Source: Agapanthus africanus (lineage: Eukaryota > Streptophyta > Magnoliopsida > Asparagales > Amaryllidaceae). From it: a DNA stretch of 64,000 nucleotides. The position numbers and the translations under genes are program-made. The notes below the pieces were generated by a model. The model was not told the origin of the DNA. It saw only the letters and a list, made by a program, of their open reading frames with translations, and did no database searches. Below, piece by piece: positions 11,736-23,413 of the stretch. Location of the stretch: NCBI GenBank assembly GCA_030015575.1, contig JASDDO010000001.1, positions 138,031,988-138,095,987 on the forward strand. The letters are read 5' to 3'. Position 1 is the stretch's first letter. Every line of letters starts with the position of its first letter.

Positions 11736-12723
11736 TTGTTATTGAAAAGTGTTTTCAATATCGAGGATAAAATACGGGGTTTATAATTGTTAGGCATGCG
11801 ATGTCTAAGGAATTCATTTGGTTAGGCATGTGATCTCTAAGGCGGTTGCGAATTCCAACTGTTGTAGTTTTTCATTTTCTTTTCTGCGACCGTAAGTGTA
11901 ATATGTGGGGTATCGCCGGTTTCGTTGCTATACGTCAACGACAATTGGGATACACATATTTACTTACGTTGAACACATGTGATGTTATGTGTTGCTGAGA
12001 TATGTTATATTGGATCGTCGTGTTTGAATAGCCGGGGTTTTTTTTATGTGAGATGAGAGTTTTTTTTTCATTTTCATTCATGTAAAATTCATTGTATGTA
12101 ATATTATTTTGTTGGGGCACTTCCGGGTTGAGGAAGATGTCACCGTTGATGTATATTATTTACTTTTCCGCAATAGGATAGACCCAAGGAGGAGAGCACA
12201 AGTAACCGGGTTCTAGGGTCCTATGGGAGACCATCTCGAGGAGTCGAGACCGGGTCTCCTAACTCTAGAATTGGTAGGGTTGCTTTCCGCTCTCGTAGTG
12301 GTCTAGGGATGTGGGTATGGCTATTTATCACGACCGTGGAATCCGTGTTTTATACAGGCTCAAAATAAACCACGGACATCCTAGTATATCCAATATTTCA
12401 AATGTTGTTTTCTGCTGCGATATCTGTGATGTGATCATTTGATATGTTGAGATAGATACTGTATATAGTATATATAATATATTATATAGACATTGCTTAT
12501 GTTTTACACCCGCGCTAGCCCTACCCCGCTCTGCCGTTAGTTACCTAACCTAACGATGCATGACGGGACATCGAGGCGAATGCAGATGGCATAAGCGTAC
12601 GTTGTATTTATCTGTGATACTTAGGTAACTTAAATGATGGGACATTCATTAATAAGATTAATGAAAGAAAATAAACCTAATGGTGTTGTAGAATCGAATT
12701 TTCAAAAACAGGTAGCTCCAGTT

Positions 12724-12965
12724 GTTGCTTTGCATAGCGGTATTCCTTGCAGAATATCCAGCACCTTATTCAATAAGGAAAGAGCCGAGATCCCTTCACC
12801 GGGAGTGACCTCTTTAGCAATAACTGGCAGATGCTACAACCCTCGGTTTGTTTTTTGATTCTTTTCTAGTTCTTGCTTTGCATGGTGGTATTGAGAATAT
12901 CCTGCACCCTATTCGATGAGGAAAGAGCCGAGATCCCTTCACCGGGAGTGACCTCTTTAGCGAAA
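12724..12965 (+). repeat. Tandem duplication in the E2 leader, period about 148 bp
   Basis: Two copies of a roughly 95-bp block (TTGCTTTGCAT...GACCTCTTTAGC) start at 12724 and 12872. E3 has the same duplication with the same 148-bp spacing at 26991 and 27139. G shows one copy and E4 no clear copy. Confidence 0.75.
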
Positions 12966-13503
12966 TTAGCAAAAACCTAAAAAACACTCCATTTTAAACC
13001 ATTTGATTCTACAACGATATCAAGTTTAAAGCGTTAAAGGTTTTCTTAAAAACCATCTGCAACCCTCCGTCATTTTAGGAAGTAGAGTACTTAGTATTCG
13101 TGTTGTGTTTGTTGACTATAGTTAAGACACAGTGTACGGTAGCTAAATGATGTCTTCCTACACAGCATATGATGCGATTAGTTAGGACAGTCATGTGACT
13201 TTGTTTACCATAGTTAAGGGTCATGTGGGTGGGTCTAATTAATCATGAAATGATGGGTATAATATGACTAGTGCTTATGATTTGTTGACCATAGTTAAGG
13301 TCATAAGTCATTAGGGGTAAAAACCATTATCAGGAGTTTCAAGTGTTGAAATTTGCAATGAGATTGCATACTTTCTATGAGATAGTTGGATCTTGATACC
13401 CACTGCGAGTAATGGTTACTCCTGGGAGAGTTTTGCACTTTACAATTAGCCGATCAAATAGGTGTCTAGAAAGGTGTCAACGGGGTTACGCCCCTGGAAA
13501 AAC

Positions 13504-13547
13504 GAGGTTTATCTTAATTTTGTCCGTGCGAAAGCACGGGGAACCTC
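13504..13547 (+). ncRNA. Leader RNA hairpin with GAAA tetraloop
   Basis: Inner stem CCGTGC / GCACGG closes a GAAA loop at 13524-13539, and an outer stem GAGGTT / AACCTC encloses it. It lies about 210 nt before the first pol ATG. The inner stem is kept in E3 (26412-26425, minus strand) and broken in E4. Position suggests a packaging or translation signal; that role is inference. Confidence 0.55.
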
Positions 13548-13752
13548 CCTCAAAGTACCGGCACTGTCCTGGCTGAAAGATTGGCGAACTTGTAGGGTGT
13601 AATTAATCCCGGCTAGTCTTTCCTTTTAAGGTTTGAAGGAAGATTTGATAAAAACAGTAGGAGCCATCCTAATTAGATAAAATACATAACCAATCTAATC
13701 TTGTAAGAGCGCACGCAGAGTGTTTTCTTCTCTCTCTCTCCAGGTAGCGACC

Positions 13753-16510
13753 ATGTCACGCCTTAATCAAAGATAATAATATGGATGTATTGACCGAACC
13801 CGCTTGTTATACTGTGCTGGGAAACGTTGGTCCCGCTCCAACTTATAATTGTTATTAGACCGAGCAGGAAATAGGGGAATATCAGGATTCGTATGCCGCC
13901 CAAACGAAGAAAGTGCATGTTTATGCATCTTCTTCGGGTGTGTTCGTTACCAAGAACTGTTTCTCAATATCCTCTATGTCCTGGGTATATGATACTGGAT
14001 CAGGATCCTGTATATGCAATCTGTTATATGGGCTACAGAAAGGTAGAGAACTGAGAATAGGGTGATATGTCTCTATGTATAGAGATTGGTGCAATTGTTG
14101 CAGCCAAATCAGTTGGCAAATATCACCTTGTATTACCAAATATATTGATTCTGAATGAATGTTTTTAGATATCGAACCTGATATACAACATCATATCAGT
14201 CTCTTTATTTATTAAAGAAGGATATAATTTTCTATTGTTGGATAAATGTTTTGAAAATTTCCTATATCAAAGTGTTGATCGGTTCAGGCACGTTATCTAA
14301 TGACATATACGTTCTAAATCAAACCATAGTTCTTAACGTACAGAACACACACAAGAGGAAGAGTTCAGAAATGAACGAATCCTTCTTGAGGCATTGTAGA
14401 CTAGGTTATATCAATGCGACCCGACTAGCTAAGTTACATTTAGATGCATATTTAAATCAGTTTGAATTTACATCTTGTGAAACTTTCCAGTCATGTCACA
14501 AAGATAAAATGACCATAGCTCCGTTTATTGGAAACGGAGAAAGAGTTAGTAAACTCTTGGGACTGATGCATAATGATGTATGTGGTCCCCTGTCAACACA
14601 TGCCAGGATTAGTTCTTTGTACTTCATTATGTTCACTAATGATCTCTCAGGATTCGAACATGTGTTCCTGTTGAAACACAAGCCAGAAGCCTTTAAGAAA
14701 TTCAATGAATATAAATTCGATGTAGAGAACCAAAACGGGTATAAGTATTATGTCCTTTGATGTGATCAGTGAGGAGAATACTTGTGCATGGAATTCTTGG
14801 ACTATTCTAAAGGAGAATAATATTCTCTCTCAGCATTACTCCTCCGTATACACCACAGCACAACGGTGTATCAGGACGGAGCAATCGCACCCTATGAGAT
14901 ATGGTGCGCTCTATAATGAGTATTACTGAGTTACCTATTTCCTTTTGGGGGTTATGCGCTTGAAGAAGCAGCAACCTATTGAATTGGTTTCCAACCAAAA
15001 TCAGTGCCTACCACTCCATATGTGATATGGTATGGGAAGAGCCCATCTCTTAATCAAGTTAAGATTTAGGTTGTCCGGCCTCTGTCTAAAAGCAAAATCC
15101 GGACAAGCTTGAGGCAAGGTTAGTTCTTTAGAACCGGAAGGGGTTCTAGTTATACAAACTACAACTGATAATTTGGTAGAACCAGAGAATTCAATAGTTC
15201 CCGACGAACCTCAGCCTCTCCACCGATCTGGTAGGGTTCCTCATCCACCTGAGAGATACTTCGGTTTCTCGATGACAGTGGAAGCGAGGATTGCATCATG
15301 AGATGATGACCCAACTAGTATCGAGCAGGCCATCAAGAGTCGGGACTCTATAAGAATGGCTGGATGCTAAGCGATCTGAGATGGAATCTATATACACCAA
15401 CAAAGTGTGGACTTTGGTTGGTATATCTGAAGGGTTAAATCCGCATCAGGAGCAAGTATATCTAGAGAAGATTACTTGGTGTAGATGGAAAAGTTGAGAC
15501 TTTCAAAGCTAGACTTGTTAAAGGTTCTCGTCATCGACCAGGCGTGGATAATGATGAAACCTTTTTCCAGTACCTATGCTTAAGTCCATCCAGATCCCAC
15601 TTGCCATTTGCTACATACCATGACTACGATATCTGATGGTTGGGTGTCATGACTGCTTTTCTGAATAATGATTTAGAAGAGAGCGTCTATAAGAACACAG
15701 CCAGAGGGCTTCGTAAACAGTGGGAGCAGCAGAAACGTGTGCAAGCTGCTTTACGGGTTAAAGCAGGCATCACGGAGTTGGAACATCTGTTTTGCTGTGA
15801 AATTCAAAGCGTTTGACTTCATCAAAATGATAGATGAACCTTGTATATACAAAAGGGCAGTAGAGAGTATAATGGTCATTCTCATATAGTACGTAGATGC
15901 CATACTCTTGATAGGGAAGGTGTTTCCTATGCTACACTCGGTCAATCTCCTCTTATCACATTGATTCTCCATATAGGATCTAGGTGATACCTCCTAAATC
16001 TAGGTTTTTGGATCTATGAAATAGATCTAAGTGGATGTTAGGATTCTCACTAGGTGTAGTAAGATGGTATCGATCCTGTGGGGAATCACTGGATAGCTTC
16101 CAGGATGGTAAGGTCGACTGAATGTCAGTCACAGGAATTGTCTTTACCCTCAGTGGAGGGACGGTATGTTGGAAGAGTTCCAAGCTAGATACCGTGACAA
16201 ACTAGACGATAAAGGCTGGATACATCACTACCAAAGATGCTACCAAAGAGGAAGTCTGGGTGTATATTTGTTCATGAGATGAACTAGGTTCCTACCATTG
16301 TGTGACAATGGAAGTATGGCTTTGGCCTAGGAACCCCGATCCCATCAGTGACTCAGACATATTCTAAGGCAGTATCACCTGATCAAGGAGATAGTTGATT
16401 TCCAAAAGATCGAGGCTAGGAGAGTAGATTCAGAGGTTAACACGGTGGATCCACTCACCGAGGCCTTTCCTGCGAGAGACTTTTATAGGGTGTTGAGTAT
16501 GCTATACTAC
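13753..16510 (+). pseudogene. E2 pol remnant lacking gag (PR-INT-RT-RNase H)
   Basis: The first ATG after the leader (13753, MSRLNQ...) begins about 55 poorly preserved codons that lead straight into a protease with SWVYDTGSGS near 13978-14007. No Gag domain or zinc knuckle precedes it, unlike E4. Then come the pre-integrase region (HCRLGYIN near 14390) and integrase with the first Asp kept (HNDVCGP). RT follows, where the motif-A Asp of the copia DVKTAFLNG block is Gly (codon 15643-15645) and the second box reads YVDA. RNase H has a TAG at 16203-16205 and Lys where E4 has Glu in TMEAE. Many other stops and shifts. The motif-A change, the RNase H change and the 16203 stop are all shared with E3. 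Confidence 0.8.
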
Positions 16511-16524
16511 AACAACTGGCCATA

Positions 16525-16539
16525 GTGCAAGTGGGAGAT
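16525..16539 (+). other. Polypurine tract of E2
   Basis: GTGCAAGTGGGAGAT directly precedes the 3' LTR. E3 and E4 carry the same tract on the opposite strand. Confidence 0.85.
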
Positions 16540-18719
16540 TGTTAGTTGTATATATGCCCTAGAGGCCATTATTGTACATGAGATATATATTATAGTGGAT
16601 GCTGGGATATATATAGGGAGGACTTTCTTGCTCGACATGATAGTACGCTATCTGGTTTCTCTTTATCTTAACATGTATACTTTCTGTCTCTCTGTTACAT
16701 GTTGATAAAGCCCTTAGGATGTGTACTCGACTTCCAGGATTATGATGCAGATCATACTAGTGGGGCCTGGGTAGTCCATGAGTTCATCCTTCAATGTTCC
16801 TAGTCGTGGGAATATCGAGATGGGGCATTGATATTCCAGAGTAGACTAGCGTATATCTTCTCGACCCATGTGATGGGCGATGGATGATCCCATATCCATT
16901 GGTGTTTGACATCAGAAATGGTATACGGGTGCTTAGTGGAGACTGGGTACACTGAACGGACTCGCCGAGAACTTCTAGATGGTATTATACCTCACGTCAG
17001 ATAGCAGTTCTTTGGTGACACTGGTACAGATTAGTCCGTCGACCCGATATCGTCATAGAGTCTTGTGTGTCTCCCACTATGCTTTGATTTCCACCCTACC
17101 ATGGCTCTACTAAGTCATGCAAACAGGTGGTTTTTGGGTACAGTCCTGAGTCACATGGAGGCAATGAGCGATAGGAGGGGATTCGTCTCTCCCGGTATTG
17201 GGGGTTGATGTTGCGCTATACTCGATTAGCCATAACTGAAATCCCTGGCAAGGGTAGATGTCATTTACTGGTAAGTGTTATTAGTAGTTTCATGCCCGTT
17301 ATGGACCTTACATTGGCATGACTTATCAAGCTACTGGGGTCCGACGTTTACCACCCCTGGGCGAGATATGCGACATATCAGACGAACAGACCGGACTGTA
17401 CGGTAGTGTTACTGGTTGGATTCACAGGAGTATGAGCAGGCTTGCTTGTTGATCTTCTGATCGCTCAAAATCTGGGTAGCCGTTACGCTTAGCACGCCTC
17501 TTGCGGCTTGTGAGTGTTTGATATGATTATCACCTACTGCCGGCGTATTGACGAGTCTTTAGAATCCTACACAGAGGTTTCCTGGCTCAGGAGAAACAAA
17601 ATAGGAGCACATATGTGATATGGGCGGGACCGAGATTGATACGAGTATGAGATACCGTATTGTATTCTCGAGATATGTGATATCGACCGGGTATATATGA
17701 TATAGCCGGGTTATCGAATCAAGTGTTGATTCGGTAAGTTGATATTATTGATATTAGTCGGTTATATGTGATATAGCCGGATCATTAAATCAAATATTGA
17801 TTTAATGATTTAATGTATATTTGTATATTTGATATATGAATTCACATTGACTAATATAGCTCACTTGACTTTCTCTTTTTCTCACTCATGTATGCATTTT
17901 ATATATGTGATATATATTATGTATCATGCAAGGTTATATATGCAACTTGTATGTGTAGGACTCACACCATGACCATGATAAGAATTAGGGTTTTATTTAT
18001 ATTTAGTAATTCAAAATGGTGAGTATTAAGTCATGGCTTGAAGCTTGTAGAAGCTTGTAAGCTTCATTGACTTAGTCCACTCTTTTGTTTTATTAAAAAT
18101 ATTTATAAACCCAAACACTTATTATAACCCATGGTTAAGTCTCTACAATGGTTAAGTGTATGACACAAAACTCACCATGGTTGCAAATCCAACCTCATTC
18201 TTTCTCTTGTTCATTCTCATCTTCATCTTCTTCTTCACAACTCCAAAGCTTTCTAGGTTTTGGATTAATGAAGAAATATTGTGAGAAAATAAAATCTAAA
18301 GTGAGCCCACTTCCTATTTCATCATCCTCTACTAATTGCCATTTAGTTTAGGGTGTTCTCTTCACAAAGTTCATGACCTAGTGAAGGGTTAGCTTGAGTT
18401 TGAGTCTCCTTGACGTAGATCATCTTCGGCTTCGAAGGCATCGAGCAAGCACGTTCATTTTTTCGTGTGAACCATCACTAGAGTCCGGGAGTTCGATGAT
18501 CGCAGCGAAGGGACGACTACACGGAGCTTTAGAAGTGAAGGACCGGGTCTATAAAGGTTGTATTCTTGTTCACTTCTCTTTGTAATGGTTGATTACTAGT
18601 TTCGTTACCCTAATTTTCTAGCATGTATCCTTGGATGTTTGCTTAGAACCCCCTTAATTTTTTTTGTGGCATGCATGATGCTTGCAAACCCTAGGCTAGG
18701 TGCTGAGGAAATCCCAACA
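16540..18719 (+). repeat. 3' LTR of E2 (2180 bp)
   Basis: TGTTAGTTG... to ...ATCCCAACA, starting right after the polypurine tract and ending where Tat-type sequence begins. U3 contains two AATCAA/TTGATT palindromes (17711-17737, 17781-17809) and several ATATGTGATAT words. TCTATAAAGGTTG near 18547 is close to the downstream end. Same LTR subfamily as E3 and H, but more diverged. Confidence 0.85.
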
Positions 18720-19078
18720 TCTTCCTGCTCGGCGCATCCCTAGCGGGCATCCTCCTGCCCATCAGATGCTGAGTAGTTTCCTGCTTGGCGCATCCGCAGC
18801 AGGTAGCTTCTTACCCTACAAAGACACGGATCCAAGACCCGCCGAATAAACTCATACTCAACATGCGATCAGTGCCTCAACTCCGGGAAAGGGAGGATAC
18901 TGACCTCCCCACACTCATCCTTCATTCGACTCATACTCGATGCACGACAACAAGAATGCCGTGTCATTCCCGAATAATCCACCACGAGGAATTACCGGTG
19001 CCAAGCCGCACAGAAAGAACCAAGCAGTCCACTCTCAACCCGATCCACAAATAGATCGGAACGAGAGTGGGGGGCTAA

Positions 19079-19911
19079 TGATGATGCTCAATAACGGTAA
19101 TCCCTTATATCATGACACGTGTCGGATGACGTGTCACATGCATAAACCAGTTAGGCCCCTGAGGGCCACGGAAGGGGAACCAGCATGCTATAGTGGGGGC
19201 TTCCCTCAAACCCTATCTCCGAGATTGCACCCCACTCCTTGCCCCCGAGCACTTCAGCATCCAAGTCAACTGTCCCTTTGCTCTACTCCGAGCTATCGTA
19301 GGCCCGAGCTTCCTCGGCCATCCGGCTCGCCTCCGAGCTATCACAATACTAAGATACCTCGGCCTCCTGCTCATTCCCGAGCCTCCCGCCGAGCTCATCT
19401 TCCTCGGTCTCATCGATCGACCAACTACACCTATCGTAGGCGCAACCGCCTCACCTCCGCGAATCTCGCCATGCACGAGATATTCGCCGGCCACGTCCCA
19501 TGTTCCACGCCATCACGATACCCCATTAACGAGCCTGTTTTGTCATTAATGGGAGATCACGCCCATCACGCGGACATGACGCCGGGAGCGTAACCGCCGG
19601 CATGATTCTCGCGCCTGCCTGCCTACTGCCACCACTATATAAACCCTTCCTTCAGACGGTTCAAGTAAGCAATTATTTCCTCACTAAGCCGCTACTCTGC
19701 TTGACTTGCACCATAAACTTTATCGTCGGAGGGTCCTCGGTGGTACAACCACTCCGGGACTTCTTTGCAGGTAGCTCGGCCCCAACAACCTTAAACCCAT
19801 TGAGATCCACACGCTTCAGGAGCCAGCCCTCCAACTCAAATCTCAGCCATCCATCATTGCCAACAGCAGATCTACGGAAGGTAACATCTTGACGTGATCC
19901 GACACACGTCA
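19079..19911 (+). repeat. Tat-type LTR (833 bp)
   Basis: TGATGATGCTC...GACACACGTCA. In reverse complement, its downstream half aligns with 56244-56480 of F's LTR (GTGGATCTCAATGGGTT, GAAGTCCCGG, CTCCGACGAT). CACTATATAAACCC at about 19632-19645 is a strong TATA-like box. Moderately GC-rich frames here are compositional, not genes. Confidence 0.75.
19632..19642 (+). promoter_or_regulatory. TATA box in the Tat-type LTR
   Basis: CACTATATAAACCC lies about 555 bp into the 833-bp LTR, a normal LTR promoter position. Confidence 0.55.
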
Positions 19912-20306
19912 GTTTTTCAATTAGTAAAGGTATAATCTATTTTGGGCTTGAAAAATTCGTGCTTTCTTAGTATTGAGTTTTTTTTTGACGATTTTAAAAA
20001 TACGGGGGTTTAAAAATAAATATTTGAAACTAAGACCGGAAACAATTTTCCTATGTTTTAAATATAAAATATTTATTTTCATAACTATGAAAACTAGTGA
20101 AAAGACTTTACTTTCTTCGATATGGGCCCAGTAAAACCCAAAAACCGGCATATCGGGTTGATCTGATGACGGGCCAGGTAAAACCTATGAACTCAACTAG
20201 ACCGGGTGCAGGTAATACTTTAACTTATAGCAAAACTTTGACCCATAACCTATGTTTTACTAGTCGAACCGCAGATTAAACAAATAATAGGTTATTATTG
20301 ACTACT
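19912..20306. other. Unassigned AT-rich sequence between Tat fragment and E3
   Basis: About 400 bp with no credible frame or recognised repeat. If the Tat LTR were a 5' LTR a primer site would follow it; none is seen. It forms the left flank of the E3 insertion. Confidence 0.5.
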
Positions 20307-20311
20307 CTACC
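20307..20311 (+). other. Left target-site duplication of E3 (CTACC)
   Basis: CTACC immediately before TGTTAATTATATG. It is repeated at 30525-30529 immediately after the outer LTR end. Confidence 0.85.
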
Positions 20312-21850
20312 TGTTAATTATATGTATGCCCTAGAGGCCATTGCTATACATAGGATGTATATTGCAGTGGATGAGGGGACATATATAGGGAGGACTTTCT
20401 TGCTCGACATGATAGTATGCTATCTGGTTGCTCTTTACCTTAACGTGTACATTGATTGTCTCTCTATTACATGTTGGTAAAGCCCTTAGGATGTGTACTT
20501 GACTACCTGGACTATGATGCGGATCATACTAGTGGGGACATGGTAGTCCATAAGTACATCCTTCAAAGTCCCTAGTCGTGGGTGTATCGAGACGGGGCAT
20601 CGATATACCAGAGTAGACTAGCGTATACCTTCTCGACCCATGCAGATGGGCGATGGATGATCCCATATCCATTGGTGTTTGACATCAGAGATGATATACG
20701 GGTGCTCAGTGCAGACTGGGTACACTGGACGGACTCGCCGAGAACTCCCAGATGGTATTATACCTCACGTCAGATGGCAGTTCTCTGGTGACACTGGTAC
20801 AGAGTAGTCTGTTGACCCGAGATCGTCATAGAGTCTTGTGTGGTTCCCACTGTGCTTTGATTTCCATCTTACCACGTCCAAGAGGGCGTGCAAAACGGTG
20901 GTTTTTGGGTACAGTCCCGAGTCACATGGAGGCAATGAGCGATAGGAGGGGATTCGTCTCTCCCGGTATAGGGGGTTGATGTTGCGCTGTGTTCGATTGG
21001 CTATAACAGGAAATCCCTGGCCAGGGTTGCTGAGATTTACTGGTAAGTGTTACCAGTAGTTTCTCGAATTGTTATAGACCTCATATCGACACGACTTATC
21101 GAGCTATTGGGGTCTGACGTTTACCACCCCTAAGCGAGATATGCGACATATCAGACGATCAGACCGGACTGCACGGTAGTGTTACTGGTTGGATTCACTG
21201 GAGTGTGAGCGGGCTTGCTCGTCGATCTTCAGATCGCTCAATACCCGGGTGGCCGTTACGTTTAGCAGACCGCTTGCGGCTTGTGGATGCTTGATATGAT
21301 CATCATCTGCTGCCGGCGTATTGACGAGTCTTTAGAGTCCTACACAGAGGTTTCCTGGCTCAAGCGAAACGAAATAGGAGCGCATATGAGATATGTGCGG
21401 GGCCGAGAATAATGCGTGTATGTGATACCGTATTCCATTCTCGCAATGAATGTATCGATTAGGTTATATGCGATATACCCTAGTTATCGAATCAAAGGTT
21501 GATTCGATAAGCCGATACATAGGATACTGGTCGGTTATATGCGATATGACCGGATCGTTAAATCAAGTGTTGATTTAATGATTTAATGTATAATTATATA
21601 TTTGATATATTACTTTGCATTAACTAGTATTGGTTCACTTTAAATGGATTTTCTCACTCGGGTGTGCGCATTGCATATGCGATATGATTTTTGTGCACTT
21701 GATTGTATCATGTTTGATGATACATATCTTTTTTGTTAAGTGTAATGAATTAAACCTAGGTTAAGTAAATGATTAGGTTTTTATTTTATTCATTCATTTA
21801 TCTTTTCATTTGCATTTAAAAGATAAATGAGAAAAGGAAAAGAAGTGAAA
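20312..21850 (+). repeat. E3 left palindrome, outer arm (LTR head, + orientation)
   Basis: TGTTAATTATATGTATGCCCTAG... through U3 to AGAAGTGAAA. It is the reverse complement of 21860-23398 at about 97% by eye, with equal length. The loop is nine bases (AATGGTGGC, 21851-21859). It contains the U3 palindromes (21484-21510, 21554-21582) and three ATATGCGATAT words (21466, 21537, 21675). Confidence 0.92.
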
Positions 21851-21859
21851 AATGGTGGC

Positions 21860-23398
21860 TTTCACTTCTTTTCCTTTTCTCATTTATCTTTTAAATGCAA
21901 ATGAAAAGATAAATGAATAAATAAAAGAAAACCCTAATCATTTACTTAACCTAGGTTTAATTCATTACACTTAACAAAAAAGATATGTATCATCAAACAT
22001 GATACAATCAAGTGCACAAAAATCATATCGCATATGCAATGCGCACACCCGAGTGAGAAAATCCATTTAAAGTGAACCAATACTAGTTAATGCAAAGTAA
22101 TATATCAAATATATAATTATACATTAAATCATTAAATCAACACTTGATTTAACGATCCGGTCATATCGCATATAACCGACCAGTATCCTATGTATCGGCT
22201 TATCGAATCAACCTTTGATTCGATAACTAGGGTATATCGCATATAACCTAATCGATACATTTATTGCGAGAATGGAATACGGTATCACATACACGCATTA
22301 TTCTCGGTCCCGCACATATCTCATATGCGCTCCTATTTCGTTTCGCTTGAGCCAGGAAACCTCTGTGTAGGACTCTAAAGACTCGTCAATACGCCGGCAG
22401 CAGATGATGATCATATCAAGCATCCACAAGCCGCAAGCGGTCTGCTAAACGTAACGGCCACCCGGGTATTGAGCGATCTGAAGATCGACGAGCAAGCCCG
22501 CTCACACTCCAGTGAATCCAACCAGTAACACTACCGTACAGTCCAGTCTGAGCGTCTGATATGTCGCATATCTCGCCTAGGGGTGGTAAACGTCAGACCC
22601 CAATAGCTCGATAAGTCGTGTCGATATGAGGTCTATAACAATTCGAGAAACTACTGGTAACACTTACCAGTAAATCTCAGCAACCCTGGCCAGGGATTTC
22701 CTGTTATAGCCAATCGAACACAGCGCAACATCAACCCCCTATACCGGGAGAGACGAATCCCCTCCTATCGCTCATTGCCTCCATGTGACTCGGAACTGTA
22801 CCCAAAAACCACCATTTTGCACGCCCTCTTGGACGTGGTAAGATGGAAATCAAAGTACAGTGGGAACCACACAAGACTCTATGATGATTTCGGGTCAACA
22901 GACTACTCTGTACCAGTGTCACCAGAGAACTGCCATCTGACGTGAGGTATAATACCATCTGGGAGTTCTCGGCGAGTCCGTCCAGTGTACCCAGTCTCCA
23001 CTGAGCACCCGTATATCATCTCTGATGTCAAACACCAATGGATATGGGATCATCCATCGCCCATCTGCATGGGTCGAGAAGGTATACGCTAGTCTACTCT
23101 GGTATATCGATGCCCCGTCTCGATACACCCACGACTAGGGACTTTGAAGGATGTACTTATGGACTACCATGTCCCCACTAGTATGATCCGCATCATAGTC
23201 CAGGTAGTCAAGTACACATCCTAAGGGCTTTACCAACATGTAACAGAGAGACAAGCAGTGTACACGTTAAGGTAAAGAGCAACCAGATAGCATACTATCA
23301 TGTCGAGCAAGAAAGTCCTCCCTATATATGTCCCAGCATCCACTGCAATATACATCCTATGTATAGAAATGGCCTCTAGGGCATACATATAACTAACA
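21860..23398 (-). repeat. E3 left palindrome, inner arm (LTR head, - orientation)
   Basis: Reads as the 3' LTR head of the inverted interior: on the minus strand it begins TGTTAGTTATATG right after the polypurine tract. It stops at the palindrome centre after 1539 bp, about 0.54 kb short of a full LTR. The missing tail is at 29989-30524. Confidence 0.92.
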
Positions 23399-23413
23399 AT
23401 CTCCCACTTGCAC
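23399..23413 (-). other. Polypurine tract of E3 (inverted interior)
   Basis: Minus strand AGTGCAAGTGGGAGAT, adjacent to the inner LTR head, as in E2 and E4. Confidence 0.85.

Larger units (their letters stand above)
11736..13752 (+). other. E2 5' leader, non-coding
   Basis: Matches the reverse complement of the E3 leader (26198-28200) and, more loosely, those of E4 and G. Shared landmarks include GCATGCGATGTCTAAGG and the CTAACCTAACG segment near 12550. It holds a 148-bp-period duplication (12724-12965) and a GAAA-loop hairpin (13504-13547). No credible protein frame. Confidence 0.7.
10286..18719 (+). mobile_element. E2: gag-less Angela-type Ty1/copia element
   Basis: Plus-strand element with a 5' LTR remnant, a long leader, protease-integrase-RT-RNase H remnants in copia order, a polypurine tract (AAGTGGGAGA) and a 2.18 kb 3' LTR starting TGTTAGTTGTATATATGCCC. 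The protease centre reads DTGSGS and the integrase GLMHNDVCGP. The gag region between leader and protease is missing. The 5' LTR is of a different LTR subfamily from the 3' LTR, and neither its end nor the primer site is present, so the 5' boundary has been rearranged. The upstream half of this LTR lies left of the Athila insertion, outside the window. Confidence 0.8.
18720..19911 (+). mobile_element. Tat-lineage gypsy fragment: 3' internal end plus LTR
   Basis: 18720-18810 resembles the reverse complement of the 86-bp repeat unit of element F (words such as GTAGTTTCCTGC, GCATCCG). A tract GAGAGTGGGGGGCT at 19063-19076 precedes an LTR start TGATGATGCTC, matching F's tract and LTR start on the other strand. 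The rest of the element is missing. E2 joins it at 18719/18720. Confidence 0.75.

Noticed and set aside
18940..19593. A 217-codon plus-strand frame and its overlapping frames as a host gene
   Set aside because: They run across the polypurine tract and LTR start of the Tat fragment, in locally GC-rich sequence, with no recognised domain.
21851..21859. The E3 left palindrome as an assembly fold-back artefact
   Set aside because: Arms differ at several percent of positions, the outer ends carry a matching CTACC duplication, and the right end shows the complementary arrangement with a 98-bp loop. A fold-back error would give identical arms and no such logic.
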